Origin: Ficedula albicollis
Taxonomy: Eukaryota; Chordata; Aves; Passeriformes; Muscicapidae
Direction: 5' to 3'
Length of the DNA stretch: 64,000 nt
Assembly (NCBI RefSeq): GCF_000247815.1
Contig: NC_021684.1
Span: 9,805,430-9,869,429, forward strand
The first letter of the stretch is position 1. The number at the start of each line of letters is the position of its first letter. The notes under the pieces are model-generated. The model saw only the letters and a program-made list of their open reading frames with translations. It was not told the DNA's origin and searched no databases. The translations under genes were made by a program, and so were the position numbers. Shown here piece after piece: positions 42,801-53,864 of the stretch.

Positions 42801-45036
42801 AAAGACACTAAACCTCAGCTTCAAAAAAAGGGAATAATTACACTGCTTTTGCTTTGAGTTCTAATGTTAAAAGTGTCAATTTATAAAACTAGGTAAACAA
42901 CCACAATTCTTAAGCAGACTGCAGCTAATTAGACCCCCTTTGATCTTTTATTTTGCCTAGAAGCTTATTTAACAACTTTACACAAAACTCAAGGTTTTGA
43001 CACACTTGTGGACTGGGGAGGGAGAAGACCACAGAAAAGGAAATTTTTCTCTGCTGCTTGCTTTTGCTTGCATTTGCTTGAGGTGGGAGGCTGGTCTCTT
43101 CCTGAAGCGCACTCATTAACAGCAAGCCTGGGAAACTTTCTAGCCATGAAAACAATTGACTGTTATTTGAGATGTCTTGATGGAGACATGATGCAGAACA
43201 AAATATTAAAAATGAGATCAAAGCACAAATCAAGTTGTTACAAATGCTCCACGGACTATTTGTGTGAGTAACTGGTTTAGATGAAGGATCCCAACACAGG
43301 AGACCAAACAGCATGACTCCAGAGCACTGGGAGGGGCTGCCTTTACCTGCTACAGCAAATAATCTGGGCTCTGGCATTGCAGTGTTCCCCAAAAGGGCCG
43401 TGCAGTGCAGAGAGGAGGGAGCTGCAGCTTCCTGCCTCAGCAGCAATGATTGCACTGCAGAGGAGGGGTCCAACAAGGTCTGCAGGAGTAGGACAGGCAG
43501 TGCTGGCCAGAGCAGCAGAGCCCCTCCTGTGCTATGCTGCACCAAAACAAACCTTTGAGCAAGCTGACTCCACCTTAGGGCCATCTCTGTGACCTCATCA
43601 CATCCCCCTCCTTTCTGTAACAGGAGAGACAGACATCCCTACCTCCCAGGAACTCACCACAGCAAAGTCAGGAGTGTGGAGGGCAAAAAGCTCCTTGTTC
43701 AGTCCTGAAATTAAAGAGCATCATTAGATTTGAAGGACTCAGGTGGTTGGGCTCATGCACACAGACAAAAGCAAAAGGCACAAACATCCTTCCCCATCAA
43801 TACAACTGGGAGATCATTCCCCTGTGGGTAGTCCCCACCCTGCCTGGGCACACCAGAGGGTGTCTCTGCAATATTTCCCTGAGGATGAGTTTCACAGCAT
43901 CCACCTCTATTGCAGCATCCTTCCCACCCCCCTGGGGCGAGGGCCAGCCTTAAAGCAGGAAAATGGGCATGGAGAGGGAAGAGGAGCAGAGGGAAGGGAG
44001 AGCAGCAATAGCTGTGTCTGCAGTGACATGCTCCTGTCTGCAAGCAGATCCCATCAAACAAGCATCTGGATCAATCTGAAACAACCACAACCATCCTGAT
44101 TTACAGATTCAACTGCGTTAATCCCCTAACGAGCAAACCTGGGGCCAGTGCAAACCTCAGGCTGATGTTAGTAACAGACCTCCAATGTTTCCCTGTCACC
44201 AGTCTTCAGTCTTGAGGTGGGAAAATCTGAGCTTACCTGATAGCTGAATTTACCTGAGATTCTTTGTTCAAGCAGGAATAAACATGCTGATGGCAGCTCT
44301 CAGTCCCCACACCCACAGCCAGGTACCACCCAGAGGATTCAGACACAGCTCTTGGCTGTGCTCCAGTTCTCCCACCTCAGGCTCACAACCACTAAGAATG
44401 CTTAAAACAGTGCTAATTTCTTTTTTCTCACCAAGTCCCAAGGCTGTCCTGGCTTGCAACTTCACTTCATTTTCTCCTCACTCTCCTGCAGGTGCATCAG
44501 CTGAATGATGGTTCAACAGAGGAAAGGAAGAAGGAAGTGATCAGAGGTGGTACCTGCACAGCAGCACAGCTATTTCACCCTCATGCTGCACATTGCAATG
44601 TTAATGATTCCAAAGAAAACCATTTGCAAAGCTAAAAGCTTAATGTGGAACAAAAATCAATACTGTGCTCACTGAAGTCCCCTGGTACTGGAGACTCTGA
44701 AGCACCATTCAGGTAGACAGCACTGGGCATTCCCTCCTTAACAACTGCCTGCAGACCATTAGAGGCAGGACACTGCTTTAATTTATTCTCTTTGTCATTC
44801 TAATATAGATCTTCCCTTTTTAAATGGTGCTTGTTCTTTATACTGCAATCTGGGTTCAGAAATAGAACGAGTCCTAAAAGCTGGGATCAATACATCCCAC
44901 ATTACCTTTCAGGAGGGAGGGAGAGAGCACAGAAAAGAAGAGAGGGCCAAATGCCCTGCTGGCAGAAATAGTGAATTCCTTGATGCTGCTGTTGAAAATA
45001 TGAGTAAAGTATGGACTCCAACTTAGCTAAATAAAT

Positions 45037-45119
45037 GAAAAAAAAAAAAAGAAGAGAATTAAAAAAAAAGCCCAAAACACCAAACCAAAACCAAAACCAA
45101 TAAAAAAAAAACAAACAGA
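45037..45119. repeat. A-rich low-complexity tract
   Basis: Runs of A separated by single G or C, with a short CCAAAA repeat (about 45080-45100). It could be an old poly-A tail, but no element is recognised next to it. Confidence 0.8.
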
Positions 45120-46930
45120 AAAACTATTCGTCCTTCTTTTGCCCAGAACAGCTCTCTGCAAGTAAATCCAAGCCTTTTCCAAATTTTAATAATTTATGAT
45201 GTATCACTACTAATAACACTGGCAAACAGTAGTGTTGGGATGCAGAAACTGAGCAGGAAGTCTGACCCACCCAAGACAAGCCAAAGAGATGAGCCAGCTC
45301 ACCTGCCTGCTGCCCACGCTTCTGGCACAGAAGAGTCTCTTCTCCTTTCTCAATATTCCATGCTATTCAGACACCTGAGAATTTTAAGTAATTTATCTGG
45401 AACTATCTACAAGTGAAACAGTAAACATAAAGGCTCCTTTTGCTTGCAAGGTTAAATGCTGTTTTAAGGTACAAAACATTAGGGTTCTGTGAATCCACAG
45501 GAATTATGATCCCTGATTCCAGAAAACTTCAAATGCTGTGAGTCTGGTCTGTCTCTTTTTAAGAACTGATTATTCCCAAGGTTTTCTTGTTTGTTTTTGT
45601 ACACTAGACTCTTGCCCTCTCAGCAGAGGTGGAGCATAAGAAGGCATTTCCCTGTGTTGGCCACAGTGGGCTTGAAAATCTTCCTAAAGGAAGCAAGATT
45701 AATAAACAACAGCAATCAGTCCAACAAGCCTCCTCCTTGGCTCCCAATAAACAAGGAGCAGAAGGAAGTAGATTGAAAAAAACCACGCCCCACTAAAAAA
45801 ATAGTGAAGATTTTGAAAATGTGGCCTGTCAGTATTTCATTTTGCTCTGTACATCAATGGAATTTCTAAGAATTTACATGTTGTGGGGCAATTCCAGAAT
45901 GAAAACTGATCCATGCGTGCAAGTCTCATGCAGCTGTAACAGTTAAACAAGATCTAGCTCTAGGCAGTTTATGGACACTGAAATGATGATCAGGTATGGA
46001 AGATGATCTCCAAAAGTTTAGTACTAACTAGTGCCTCTCTCCAAAAGGGACAGGTCAGTACACAGTGTTTTGATGTACATAGGTTACCCTGGGTGCTCTG
46101 TCCCTGCAATCCAAAATCATTCATGCATCCTTAGAGGAGAGTGTGCAACAGGCACAGAAACTTAACTGAAGTTTGTTTTTTTCTGATCTAATTGATATAG
46201 GTTTCTCAACCTGACTTTGCCCTAAGGGTCAGAGATACTCTCTACTTTTATTACATGCATATGCCAGATCCATATAGCTCTGTTCCACAAGAAAGAATTC
46301 CCCAATGATTCCAATTGTTTTAAATAAAAAACCCAAGCAAATGAAAAACAAACCCTCTCCTACCACCTACTCAACAAGCACATGCAACCCTACCCAAACA
46401 CTGCTGCTAATGCTTTGCAGTAACACTTGCTCAACACCAAACAAAAGCACCTATAAGTCACCAAGTCAGTTGGTAAAATCAGACCTAATATGTCAAAATA
46501 TTTCAGTTTCACCCAAACACTCTTGGTTAGTTAGTGCTAAATATTCCTTCCATCTCTTAATCCTTCTGCTAGGCAAGCCAGATTTCCTGCTAGCAAACGA
46601 AGTCAAGCAGCATGTCTAAGATCACAGAGGAATGTTGCCTGGACCAAAATAATAACAAACATCTTATCCCTCAGTCTGCCTCCTCCAAAAAAACAAGGGT
46701 CCACTCCTTCCACTTCAGTTCATTTCACCTTGGCTTTTATCCACTGCTTATTCATCTTATTTCCTCTCTCCTAGAATCCAAATAAATCTGCATGGTGCTA
46801 ACTGAGCTCCTACAAAACAAGCGGTGGAAGAAAGGGATCTCAACCCCCTAATTCACTGAACAGCTCAGGAGAACGAGCTGCCACGAGTCCCCTGGAGCCA
46901 TGCACAGCCCTTGATGTGACACCTTTGGGG

Positions 46931-47156
46931 GAGCACCCACCATTTCCTCAAGGAGCCCACTGCACTCACTGTCCCTGCCTGAGCACTGGGGCTGGAGCCT
47001 TCAGTTTCGAGCACCCACCATTTCCTCAAGGAGCCCACTGCACTCACTGTCCCTGCCTGAGCACTGGGGCTGGAGCCTCCAGTTTTCCATTTCCTCAAGG
47101 AGCCCACTGCACTCACTGTCCCTGCCTGAGCACTGGGGCTGGAGCCTTCAGTTTCG
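46931..47156. repeat. 78-bp minisatellite, three copies
   Basis: Units start at 46931, 47009 and 47087. The first two are 78 bp and the third lacks the first 9 bp or so of the unit. Copies differ at only a few positions (for example CCTTCAG versus CCTCCAG). Because 78 is divisible by 3, frames stay open on both strands, the minus-strand one giving a 26-residue repeat containing SSPSAQAGTVSAVGSLRKW. The peptide repeat is explained by the DNA repeat and is not evidence of a gene. Confidence 0.95.
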
Positions 47157-48420
47157 GCTTGCTGCACTGTCTCCTGGGTTTGATCCAGTCCCTGAATCCT
47201 CCCACCTATTCTTGGGAGCTGAGGTTCACCAGGAGCACCAGGACTCCTTTAAAAAGCAGTGGCCTGAAGAGTGTCCAGAAAGCTCTATGAGTACAACTGC
47301 TTTTGTTTCCACTGGAGAAATGTCTACATTTAGGGCTGCATTTAGGGCAAGGGCAAAGAAACATCTGTGTGCTCACAGCAGCAGCAGTACAGGCACAGGC
47401 TGCAGCTGCAAAGCCCCTCCAGCTTGGCTGGTGCTCTCTGCTAACTGCTGGCATAAATATAGTAACAGGGTTGCACATATGGCAGGCTGTTTAATTTTAG
47501 AAATCAAAACTATAGAGTGATTAAGTTAGTCATCCTTCCTCAATTTGGGACCAATACAACACTACCAGAGGCAGTGGTCATAACCACTGTGGTTTGCCAG
47601 AGAGAAGGAGAGTGCACGTGCTCCTGCGGCAGCAGGGAACACCAGAAACCCCGTCCTGCTCTGCCCAGCCTGGCTCCCAAAGCAGATCAGACAAAGGGAA
47701 AAAATCCAACTTGAACCAGCCTTCAAACGAAAACTGAGAGCCTGTAGACTGGCACACATGAACATGCACAGCCCACAACATGTTCTGGATGGGGTGTGGC
47801 AGAACCACTGCCCTGAACACAGTGCTTTCAAAAAGTGAGAGGAAAATCACACCGTGCCAATTGGCCTCTGGAAGGGAGATCCATTCAAATCCCAGTCAGG
47901 GATTAGGAATTTCCCAAAGGGAACTAATGAAGAGGGAAATGGGAGCCCAGTTCAGCCAGCACAGCTGCCTGGGTGCAAACACACCTGGGTCAGGAGCAAG
48001 AGCGAGCTGCGTGCTGGGACACTGCACTGCCCCTTGTCACCAGCACTGAGCCCCACGTGCCCAGCAGCCCAGCCTGCCAACATGAACCCACCCATGGCCA
48101 GGATCATGCACCCCAAAAACAGCTTGATGCACCCCAAACCAGCTGCTCCCTCTGCAGAGCTGTGGCTTATCCTCAGCTGCAGCACCGGCGGCGCAGGAGG
48201 ATGCAGCCCTGCAAAGCCAGCCAGTATCTTTCCCTTCCAGTGAAAACCGACGAATGGAGAAAGCAAACAAGCCATGCAGGGATTTTCTGTTTCTCTAGAC
48301 AAACACTCTGAGAACAGTTCAAAAGAGGCTAATTAAATTCCAAAATCCCTGTGCAAATACATTAATAATGATTTTGAAATTAGCAGTTAACCAAGGAAGT
48401 TTTCAAGGTGGGAAGTGTTT
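47157..48420. other. Non-coding block with one unresolved frame
   Basis: No gene is recognised. A minus-strand frame (47952-48302) contains a stretch reading 'GCIKLFLGCMILAMGGFMLA', which looks like a membrane segment, but no convincing splice sites bound it. Confidence 0.45.
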
Positions 48421-48724
48421 GATACAGAAAGAGCTGCCCAGCCTCTGTTAGAGACAATCTCTCTCTGGCTAGCACACGGGGAGTGGGCACAGCAAATGCT
48501 CCCGGGCCCAGGAACAGCAGTGTCCCCAGGCTGCAGGGGGACAGAGGAGCCAATCCCCTTTCATTCCAAATCGATACAGAAAGAGCTGCCCAGCCTCTGT
48601 TAGAGACAATCTCTCTCTGGCTAGCACACGGGGAGTGGGCACAGCAAATGCTCCCGGGCCCAGGAACAGCAGTGTCCCCAGGCTGCAGGGGGACAGAAGA
48701 GCCAGTCCCCTTTCATTCCAAATC
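48421..48724. repeat. 152-bp tandem duplication
   Basis: Copy 1 spans 48421-48572 and copy 2 spans 48573-48724, directly abutting. I see two differences, both near the right end (GAGGAGCCAATC versus GAAGAGCCAGTC). The period is not a multiple of 3. The duplication is recent by divergence. Confidence 0.95.
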
Positions 48725-49051
48725 ACCAGGAAGCCAAGCGAGCACTAAATGACATGGCCATGAGTCTGAACTGTCGCTGCACAGCCTCACCAAAGAGCTC
48801 CTCTTACCCATTTCCAGGATGAAGGAAAAGAAAAAGACCTTTTTTTCCGTCTTGCTGGAAATTTCCAAACACCAGATAAATCTTTTTTATCTTCCCACTC
48901 AATCCTAGGCAAATCAAGAGTCTGCCCACCCTGTGCATGAGATGATGAAAAATGGATAACTTGTTATAATTGCTCAGATGGCAGTGGAAAAATCCGATAT
49001 TGTTGCACGGTCTGCACTCCCACGGTTCATGGAACCTCTCAATGTTAAATG
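48725..49051. other. Non-coding, nothing recognised
   Basis: Short single-copy stretch between the tandem duplication and the MIR-like fragment. No frame or repeat of note. Confidence 0.5.
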
Positions 49052-49220
49052 CAGTCATTCTCACAAGCAGGAAGGACAACAGTACCATTTTACATTTAAT
49101 GATGGCAAACCAAGAAAAGCAGTGATGTGAAAAAAACACAGAAGGGAAGTGATGTGCCCTTGTAATATCCATGGCACAGCAAGGACTTCAACCCACTGGC
49201 TGAGGCCCTGAGCACCAGGT
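49052..49220 (-). mobile_element. MIR-like CORE-SINE fragment
   Basis: The plus strand reads as the reverse complement of MIR. 'CATTCTCACAAGCAGGAAGG' is followed by 'CAGTACCATTTTACATTTAA' (MIR: '..actattatccccattttacag'), then 'CACAGAAGGGAAGTGATGTG' (MIR: 'cacagagaagttaagtgact') and 'GGCACAGCAAGGACTTCAAC' (MIR: 'gcagagccaggattcgaac'). The order and spacing fit over about 165 bp. Confidence 0.7.
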
Positions 49221-52111
49221 CACCCCATCTTAGTCAAATCTCCAACCATGCTCACAAGATTCTCTCTCCCATTTCTCTCCTTTTATTCTCTACGTGTCTT
49301 TTCCCAGCAAAATACAACGATGTTTCTTTCAGGTAAGATCTCATGAGATACTGATTCATATGCTTGTTAAAACCCAGATCCATTATACCTCTTTTTGCTT
49401 TCATTCACTAATTTTATTGTCCTATAAAAGAGGAGATTTTCTGGTGAGATACATTTACTGTGCCGCCACTACTGCTACAGGCACAGAGCTGCCATCCTCT
49501 TCCGGAAACAGGTTTGCTTATTTCATAAATCCTGCTTTCAGTATTTTGCTAAATACAGAAATTACGCATAGGATAATAAATTCCAGGATCATTTTTCCTT
49601 TGCATCTGACAAATAGAACTGCAGTTGTTTCCCCAGCCCTGAAGTACCTCTTTAAAAGAGCAGTCAGCAGTCTGATAACTTTAGATAAACCATTTAATTT
49701 CCAGAAGGAGCCTTGTTTGTATACACATCGTCTACTGGGTGCTCTCCTTTCTCCCTGACTGCTCCCTGTTGGGAAGCAGAGGCTTTGCTTGAGTAACTGG
49801 CCGTCTCAGCTTTCTGCATCACAAAGCTGCCTCATTCAAAATTTAAGAATCACTTTAGTGAACCATAAGACACTGTGTTATTTACCTCAGCAGCAATCAA
49901 AGTACTCTGTTATACAGTTTCACAGCCTAGGAGAAGAGGCTTGATAATTTTTTTTTTCTTTATTTGTGTGAAGCTAGGAGGGAAAATAGGAAATACAGAT
50001 AGAATAAAAAATGACCAAGAATTGTGAAGGACTGGTTTAGGAGGGAAAACAATGAAAGAGTGGAAAAGCTACACAGCTTTGACTCCTATTTAAATGCCCC
50101 AAGAAAGGAGAATAACTTAGAGGTAAATCCAGTTGTAGAACTAGAAGAATAGGAAGAAAGTTAACTGCCAAATTGAACTAGATCACCAGAAAAAGCCTCC
50201 AAGCAGTTTGATTCATTATGCTATGGTTAATCCTCCTTAGGGAGAGATTTCACATTTAAAAGCAGCTCAGATAAGAGAAACCAGAAGTGTGCTTACCACA
50301 CACATCATCTACCCTTAGCTAAAACTTGCACATTGATAGCAGCAAAAGCAGGACGGGGTAGCTCAGTGCAAACTGGTCATCAACATCTCCACAGCTTCAG
50401 ACAGAAGCAGCCCTTCCCAATACACACATTTCTATGAGAGCTGTTACAAAAGGCACGGAAGAGTCAAGATGGCAGAAGAATTCCAGGATGCCAAAATTTA
50501 TTTCCCTGTAACCATCTAACTCTCTTTCAAGCTCGCCCTTGGGCTGAGGCAGCTGAGCACAAGGAGCTCTGCCCAAGGTGCAGAGCATTCCCACTCACAC
50601 CACTTGTGCCCCCTCCTGAAATTTCACATGGGTGAACCTTTTACACAACTGCTGCAGCACACACCTGTCCTGCTAATGTGGAGCTGCTGATCATCCAAGC
50701 AGGAAAGCCAGTCACCTGGAGAAGGGCTTGCACCCTTTGGGTTTGCACTGGGGCCCTTTGCAGGGCACAGAGATCCTCCACAGACAGTAGCTCAGTGCCA
50801 GTGAGGGAAAGTGGGCAGCAGAATTTCTGAGTGTGGTAATCTCTTACAAAGGCAGAAGCATGTTTTGCCCATGCTAATGCTTCTTTTTGTCTGCCTGAAA
50901 ATCTCTAGGAATGCCAGTATTAAAGTGCACAATAAAGCCCCATAAAACCTCCTGCCTGGAATCTGGGGACTATCAATCAAGAACATCAGAGCTTTTGCAC
51001 AAAAACATTCTTAGATTTTGTTGTCTGTACTTTTTCATGCATCCTTGGGAAAGCAGCTAACAGTACTGAACCCTTGAGAAGGTATGGTCACACAGTGAAG
51101 ATCCTCACTGCAGAGATTTTACAGTCTTTTCCAAATCAATGACTGCAGACATACCAGGTTAATCCTGATCAGTAACAAACACCTTTGCTGTGATTATTTT
51201 GGTAATAACCACTTCAAGCTTCTTATGTCAGGTGGACCTCATTTCATTCTCACAGCTGTGCCTGGTACTTTAGTCACTTCTCCATCCTTTTTCTCACTTG
51301 TCCATTCTTCCACATACTGCTATAATTGAGGAAAAGAAAAATGGAAAGGGCTAGGTGTGATTATCAGAAGACTCCCACTACCACTACTTCTCCCCCCAGC
51401 TGAGGATTGCATTCCTGTTGGCTCTCCTTTTCCCTAGCTGAGCTTGGGAGTGCTACATCACCCTTAAAATCTTCCTTGTTAGAACAGGACCATCACATTG
51501 TCTGGAATATAATAGAGTGAAAAAAAAAATCACAAACCAGCAAGGCTGAGTTGCTGGGAGAATTGTGCTATGCAAACATTTCAGTTTCTGCACTATACAG
51601 GTATTTATACACCTTGTGGGCTGCTCCTAGAGGCAACAACCCCAGGCTAACTACACAAGGATGATCTAGGAGTGTGGTGAGTGTGCAAGCACTCAGCTAG
51701 AGCCTGGGACAGCAGTGGAAAGAGCTGGCACATGCAGAGCATCAGTTACTTGGGAGCAGAGGCAGCTCCTTGGCTGTGCTCAAGGCTGCCATACCATTGC
51801 CAGGGTAGCTTTCACCATATGCAATACAGCAATGTCAAATCCCAAGAAACACTCCACTTGTCTGCAGCACACTGTAATATGAAAGGACACAGAGGTTACT
51901 TGCAACAGACACCAAGCACGAAGGAGCATCTGCTTTAACCAGCTGTCCTTTTTGTCAGAAGAGCTCTGATGTCAGAGCTGAGATGCCTGAGGGTCAGCAA
52001 CCTGGGTCAGTGGGCCAGAGCAGGGCATCCTGCTTCTCTGCTTGGAAGGCTGCTTTGCCTCATAGTCAAATGGAGGAGAACCAAGATCAAGATTTTGTTC
52101 CTCATTCAACA
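49221..52111. other. Non-coding block, no gene seen
   Basis: A plus-strand frame of 154 codons (49294-49758) has no domain character. The remainder has only short frames and a few short A or T runs. Confidence 0.5.
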
Positions 52112-52200
52112 CCGACTCACTCTGTAACCTTGAACAAGATCCTACACCACACCTTCCCCACGTGGAAATGGTACAATTTATCCATTTCCCTGTGCAGCCA
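52112..52200 (+). mobile_element. MIR-like CORE-SINE fragment
   Basis: 'GACTCACTCTGTAACCTTGA' matches the MIR core 'gactcactgtgtgaccttgg' with few changes, and is followed by a degraded 'CACGTGGAAATGGTACAATT' in place of 'catctgtaaaatggggataat', then 'TTTATCCATTTCCC'. The spacing agrees with a diverged MIR. Confidence 0.55.
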
Positions 52201-52370
52201 ATGCCCATGAGGTACTTTCAGGTCACTGGCTCAAGGGTGCCAGGCAAGAGCAGAACCTGGCTGTTTAAATACATCCTGGGCTAATTCCACACAATGTTAG
52301 AGCCTGAGTCAATGTATGTGAATTTTTTCCAGCACTCCATGAGTTCTTCTGTATAGCAAAGTTAAAGCAA

Positions 52371-52387
52371 GAGAGAGAGAGAGAGAG
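52371..52387. repeat. (GA)8 microsatellite
   Basis: About eight GA units occur directly before the inverted CCAAT pair. Confidence 0.9.
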
Positions 52388-52390
52388 GTT

Positions 52391-52403
52391 CCAATTTGAT
52401 TGG
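52391..52403. promoter_or_regulatory. Inverted pair of CCAAT boxes
   Basis: CCAAT and ATTGG flank a 3-bp spacer, giving a perfect 5-bp inverted repeat of NF-Y-type core sites. It is followed by AT-rich sequence full of AATT and TTAAT motifs. The spacing is too short for two NF-Y complexes at once, so alternative occupancy or chance are both possible. Confidence 0.3.
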
Positions 52404-52565
52404 CTGTGACTAGCTGCAATTAAAAACTATAATTTATTACCCTGGATTATGAGTATAATTTCAATGCAGAGAATTAAGGTTTTCTTCTGAGATGGAAATA
52501 AAGATTAATTTTTAATTTCCTTTCTCACTGCACATTTAAGAGCAATGGACTCCATAGAAAACTAC

Positions 52566-52719
52566 AGGTCAAAGTAGTTTTATGGAGGAATGACAATGTT
52601 CCATTGCCGAATAATTTAATGCTCTTGCTGCCTCTTTAATATTTGACTGCAGCTCCCTCATGCGAAACAGCGGCAGCAGATGCTGTACACGTTTGCTGCA
52701 GCACTCAGGTCAAAGTGAC
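52566..52719 (+). promoter_or_regulatory. Two DR1-like nuclear-receptor half-site pairs
   Basis: AGGTCA-A-AGTGAC at 52707-52719 is one or two bases from a DR1 element (HNF4/RXR type), and AGGTCA-A-AGTAGT at 52566-52578 is a weaker version 141 bp upstream. Together with the CCAAT pair and the AT-rich stretch between, this suggests a regulatory element. It is inference from motifs only. Confidence 0.25.
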
Positions 52720-53403
52720 TTTGAAACAACAAAGTTTCACTGCTCAGGACGTGGACAGCTTTTGGAGCTCCCTGATGCAGCTGCCTTCCACAAGAAGGGC
52801 ACAGGCAGCTCTTCCATCTAGGCAGGCAGCTGGAGATGGGGAGAGCAAAGGTGAGGAAAGAAGAGGACAATGAAGCCTGAATGGACTAGGCACACAGCAG
52901 GTGCATCCCAGCCCAGACATGGACAGATAAAACAAGAGAAGTATTTCCACCCTGGAAATGGTGCTGTAGGACTCTGTGGGTTTGCCTGCACACAGACTGG
53001 GTTATTCCAGTCTGCACAGCACACCAGCAGAACACAGGGGAAAACTGGGAACCATGACAGCATGAATTCACTTGGTCATGGACCATGACTAGGTCACTGG
53101 TTTCCAAAACTGCTCCCAGCCCCTGGAGAAAACAGCCTGGGAAAAGCTGGGAAATCCACAAAATCACACAGTGCTGCTGGGTGACCTGTAAAGGAGAATC
53201 CAGTGCAACACAAGAAAAGAGAGGGTGGCTGTGTGCATCCATTCCTCCTGGAACAAGCACCTCTCAGGACAGGATTTGCTGTTGCTGCTCACACAGGCTG
53301 ATACCAGCATATGCCATAGGCCTAATATTTCACTTTGGGCAACTGGCAGTAAACAAAAGCATCACTGAAATTCAGGAGCACTTTAAATTCTTGCTCTGGT
53401 AGT

Positions 53404-53490
53404 AGAAATTAACTAAAAACAGAAACAGAAAAGCAAACACAAACAAACAAACAAAACCAAAAAATCCCACCCAAACTAAACAATAAAAAC
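53404..53490. repeat. A-rich tract with (CAAA)n
   Basis: About 85 bp are dominated by A with regularly spaced C or G, including a run of three to four CAAA units. This is ordinary low-complexity DNA. Confidence 0.75.
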
Positions 53491-53841
53491 CTGCCATACT
53501 AATTGCTTGGATCCCAGTTAATTGAATAATCCTGTGCTCACACAACTGCATCCTCAATGGCCTGGTAATATATAGTATAACCTTTTCATTGCAGGATTTT
53601 TAAAATTTATTGACATCTTATACCTGGCATCTTGGGTTATAAATGCAATTAGATGTGTAAGTGATGATGCTGAGCACTGTGCAGGGTCACCAGGAGGAAC
53701 ATCCCCCAGGGACACAGTGGTGACAGTGCTTTCAGTGTAGACCAGATCCTCTGAGTGCCAAAGATCCCCAGCTCTCTTGGTGGCCTTCAGATGAAATCTG
53801 CTTAAGGAGGAGAGAGAAGACTTTTTGTGAAAATCTTTTCC

Positions 53842-53864
53842 CTATGTGAAATCTGTTCACATAG
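53842..53864. repeat. 8-bp perfect stem-loop
   Basis: CTATGTGA (53842-53849) pairs with TCACATAG (53857-53864) across a 7-nt loop. It is not followed by a T run and no function is evident. Confidence 0.45.

Larger units (their letters stand above)
33921..46930. other. Long non-coding block, no gene seen
   Basis: Thirteen kilobases hold only short frames. The longest, a minus-strand frame of 219 codons (42925-43584), has no domain character and is not accepted. Small structures at 39.80 kb and an A-rich tract at 45.04 kb are listed separately. A weak MIR-like phrase occurs near 42.81 kb ('CTAAACCTCAGCTTC'). Confidence 0.5.

Noticed and set aside
42925..43584. 219-codon minus-strand frame
   Set aside because: It has no domain, signal or splice structure, and a competing frame runs on the opposite strand.
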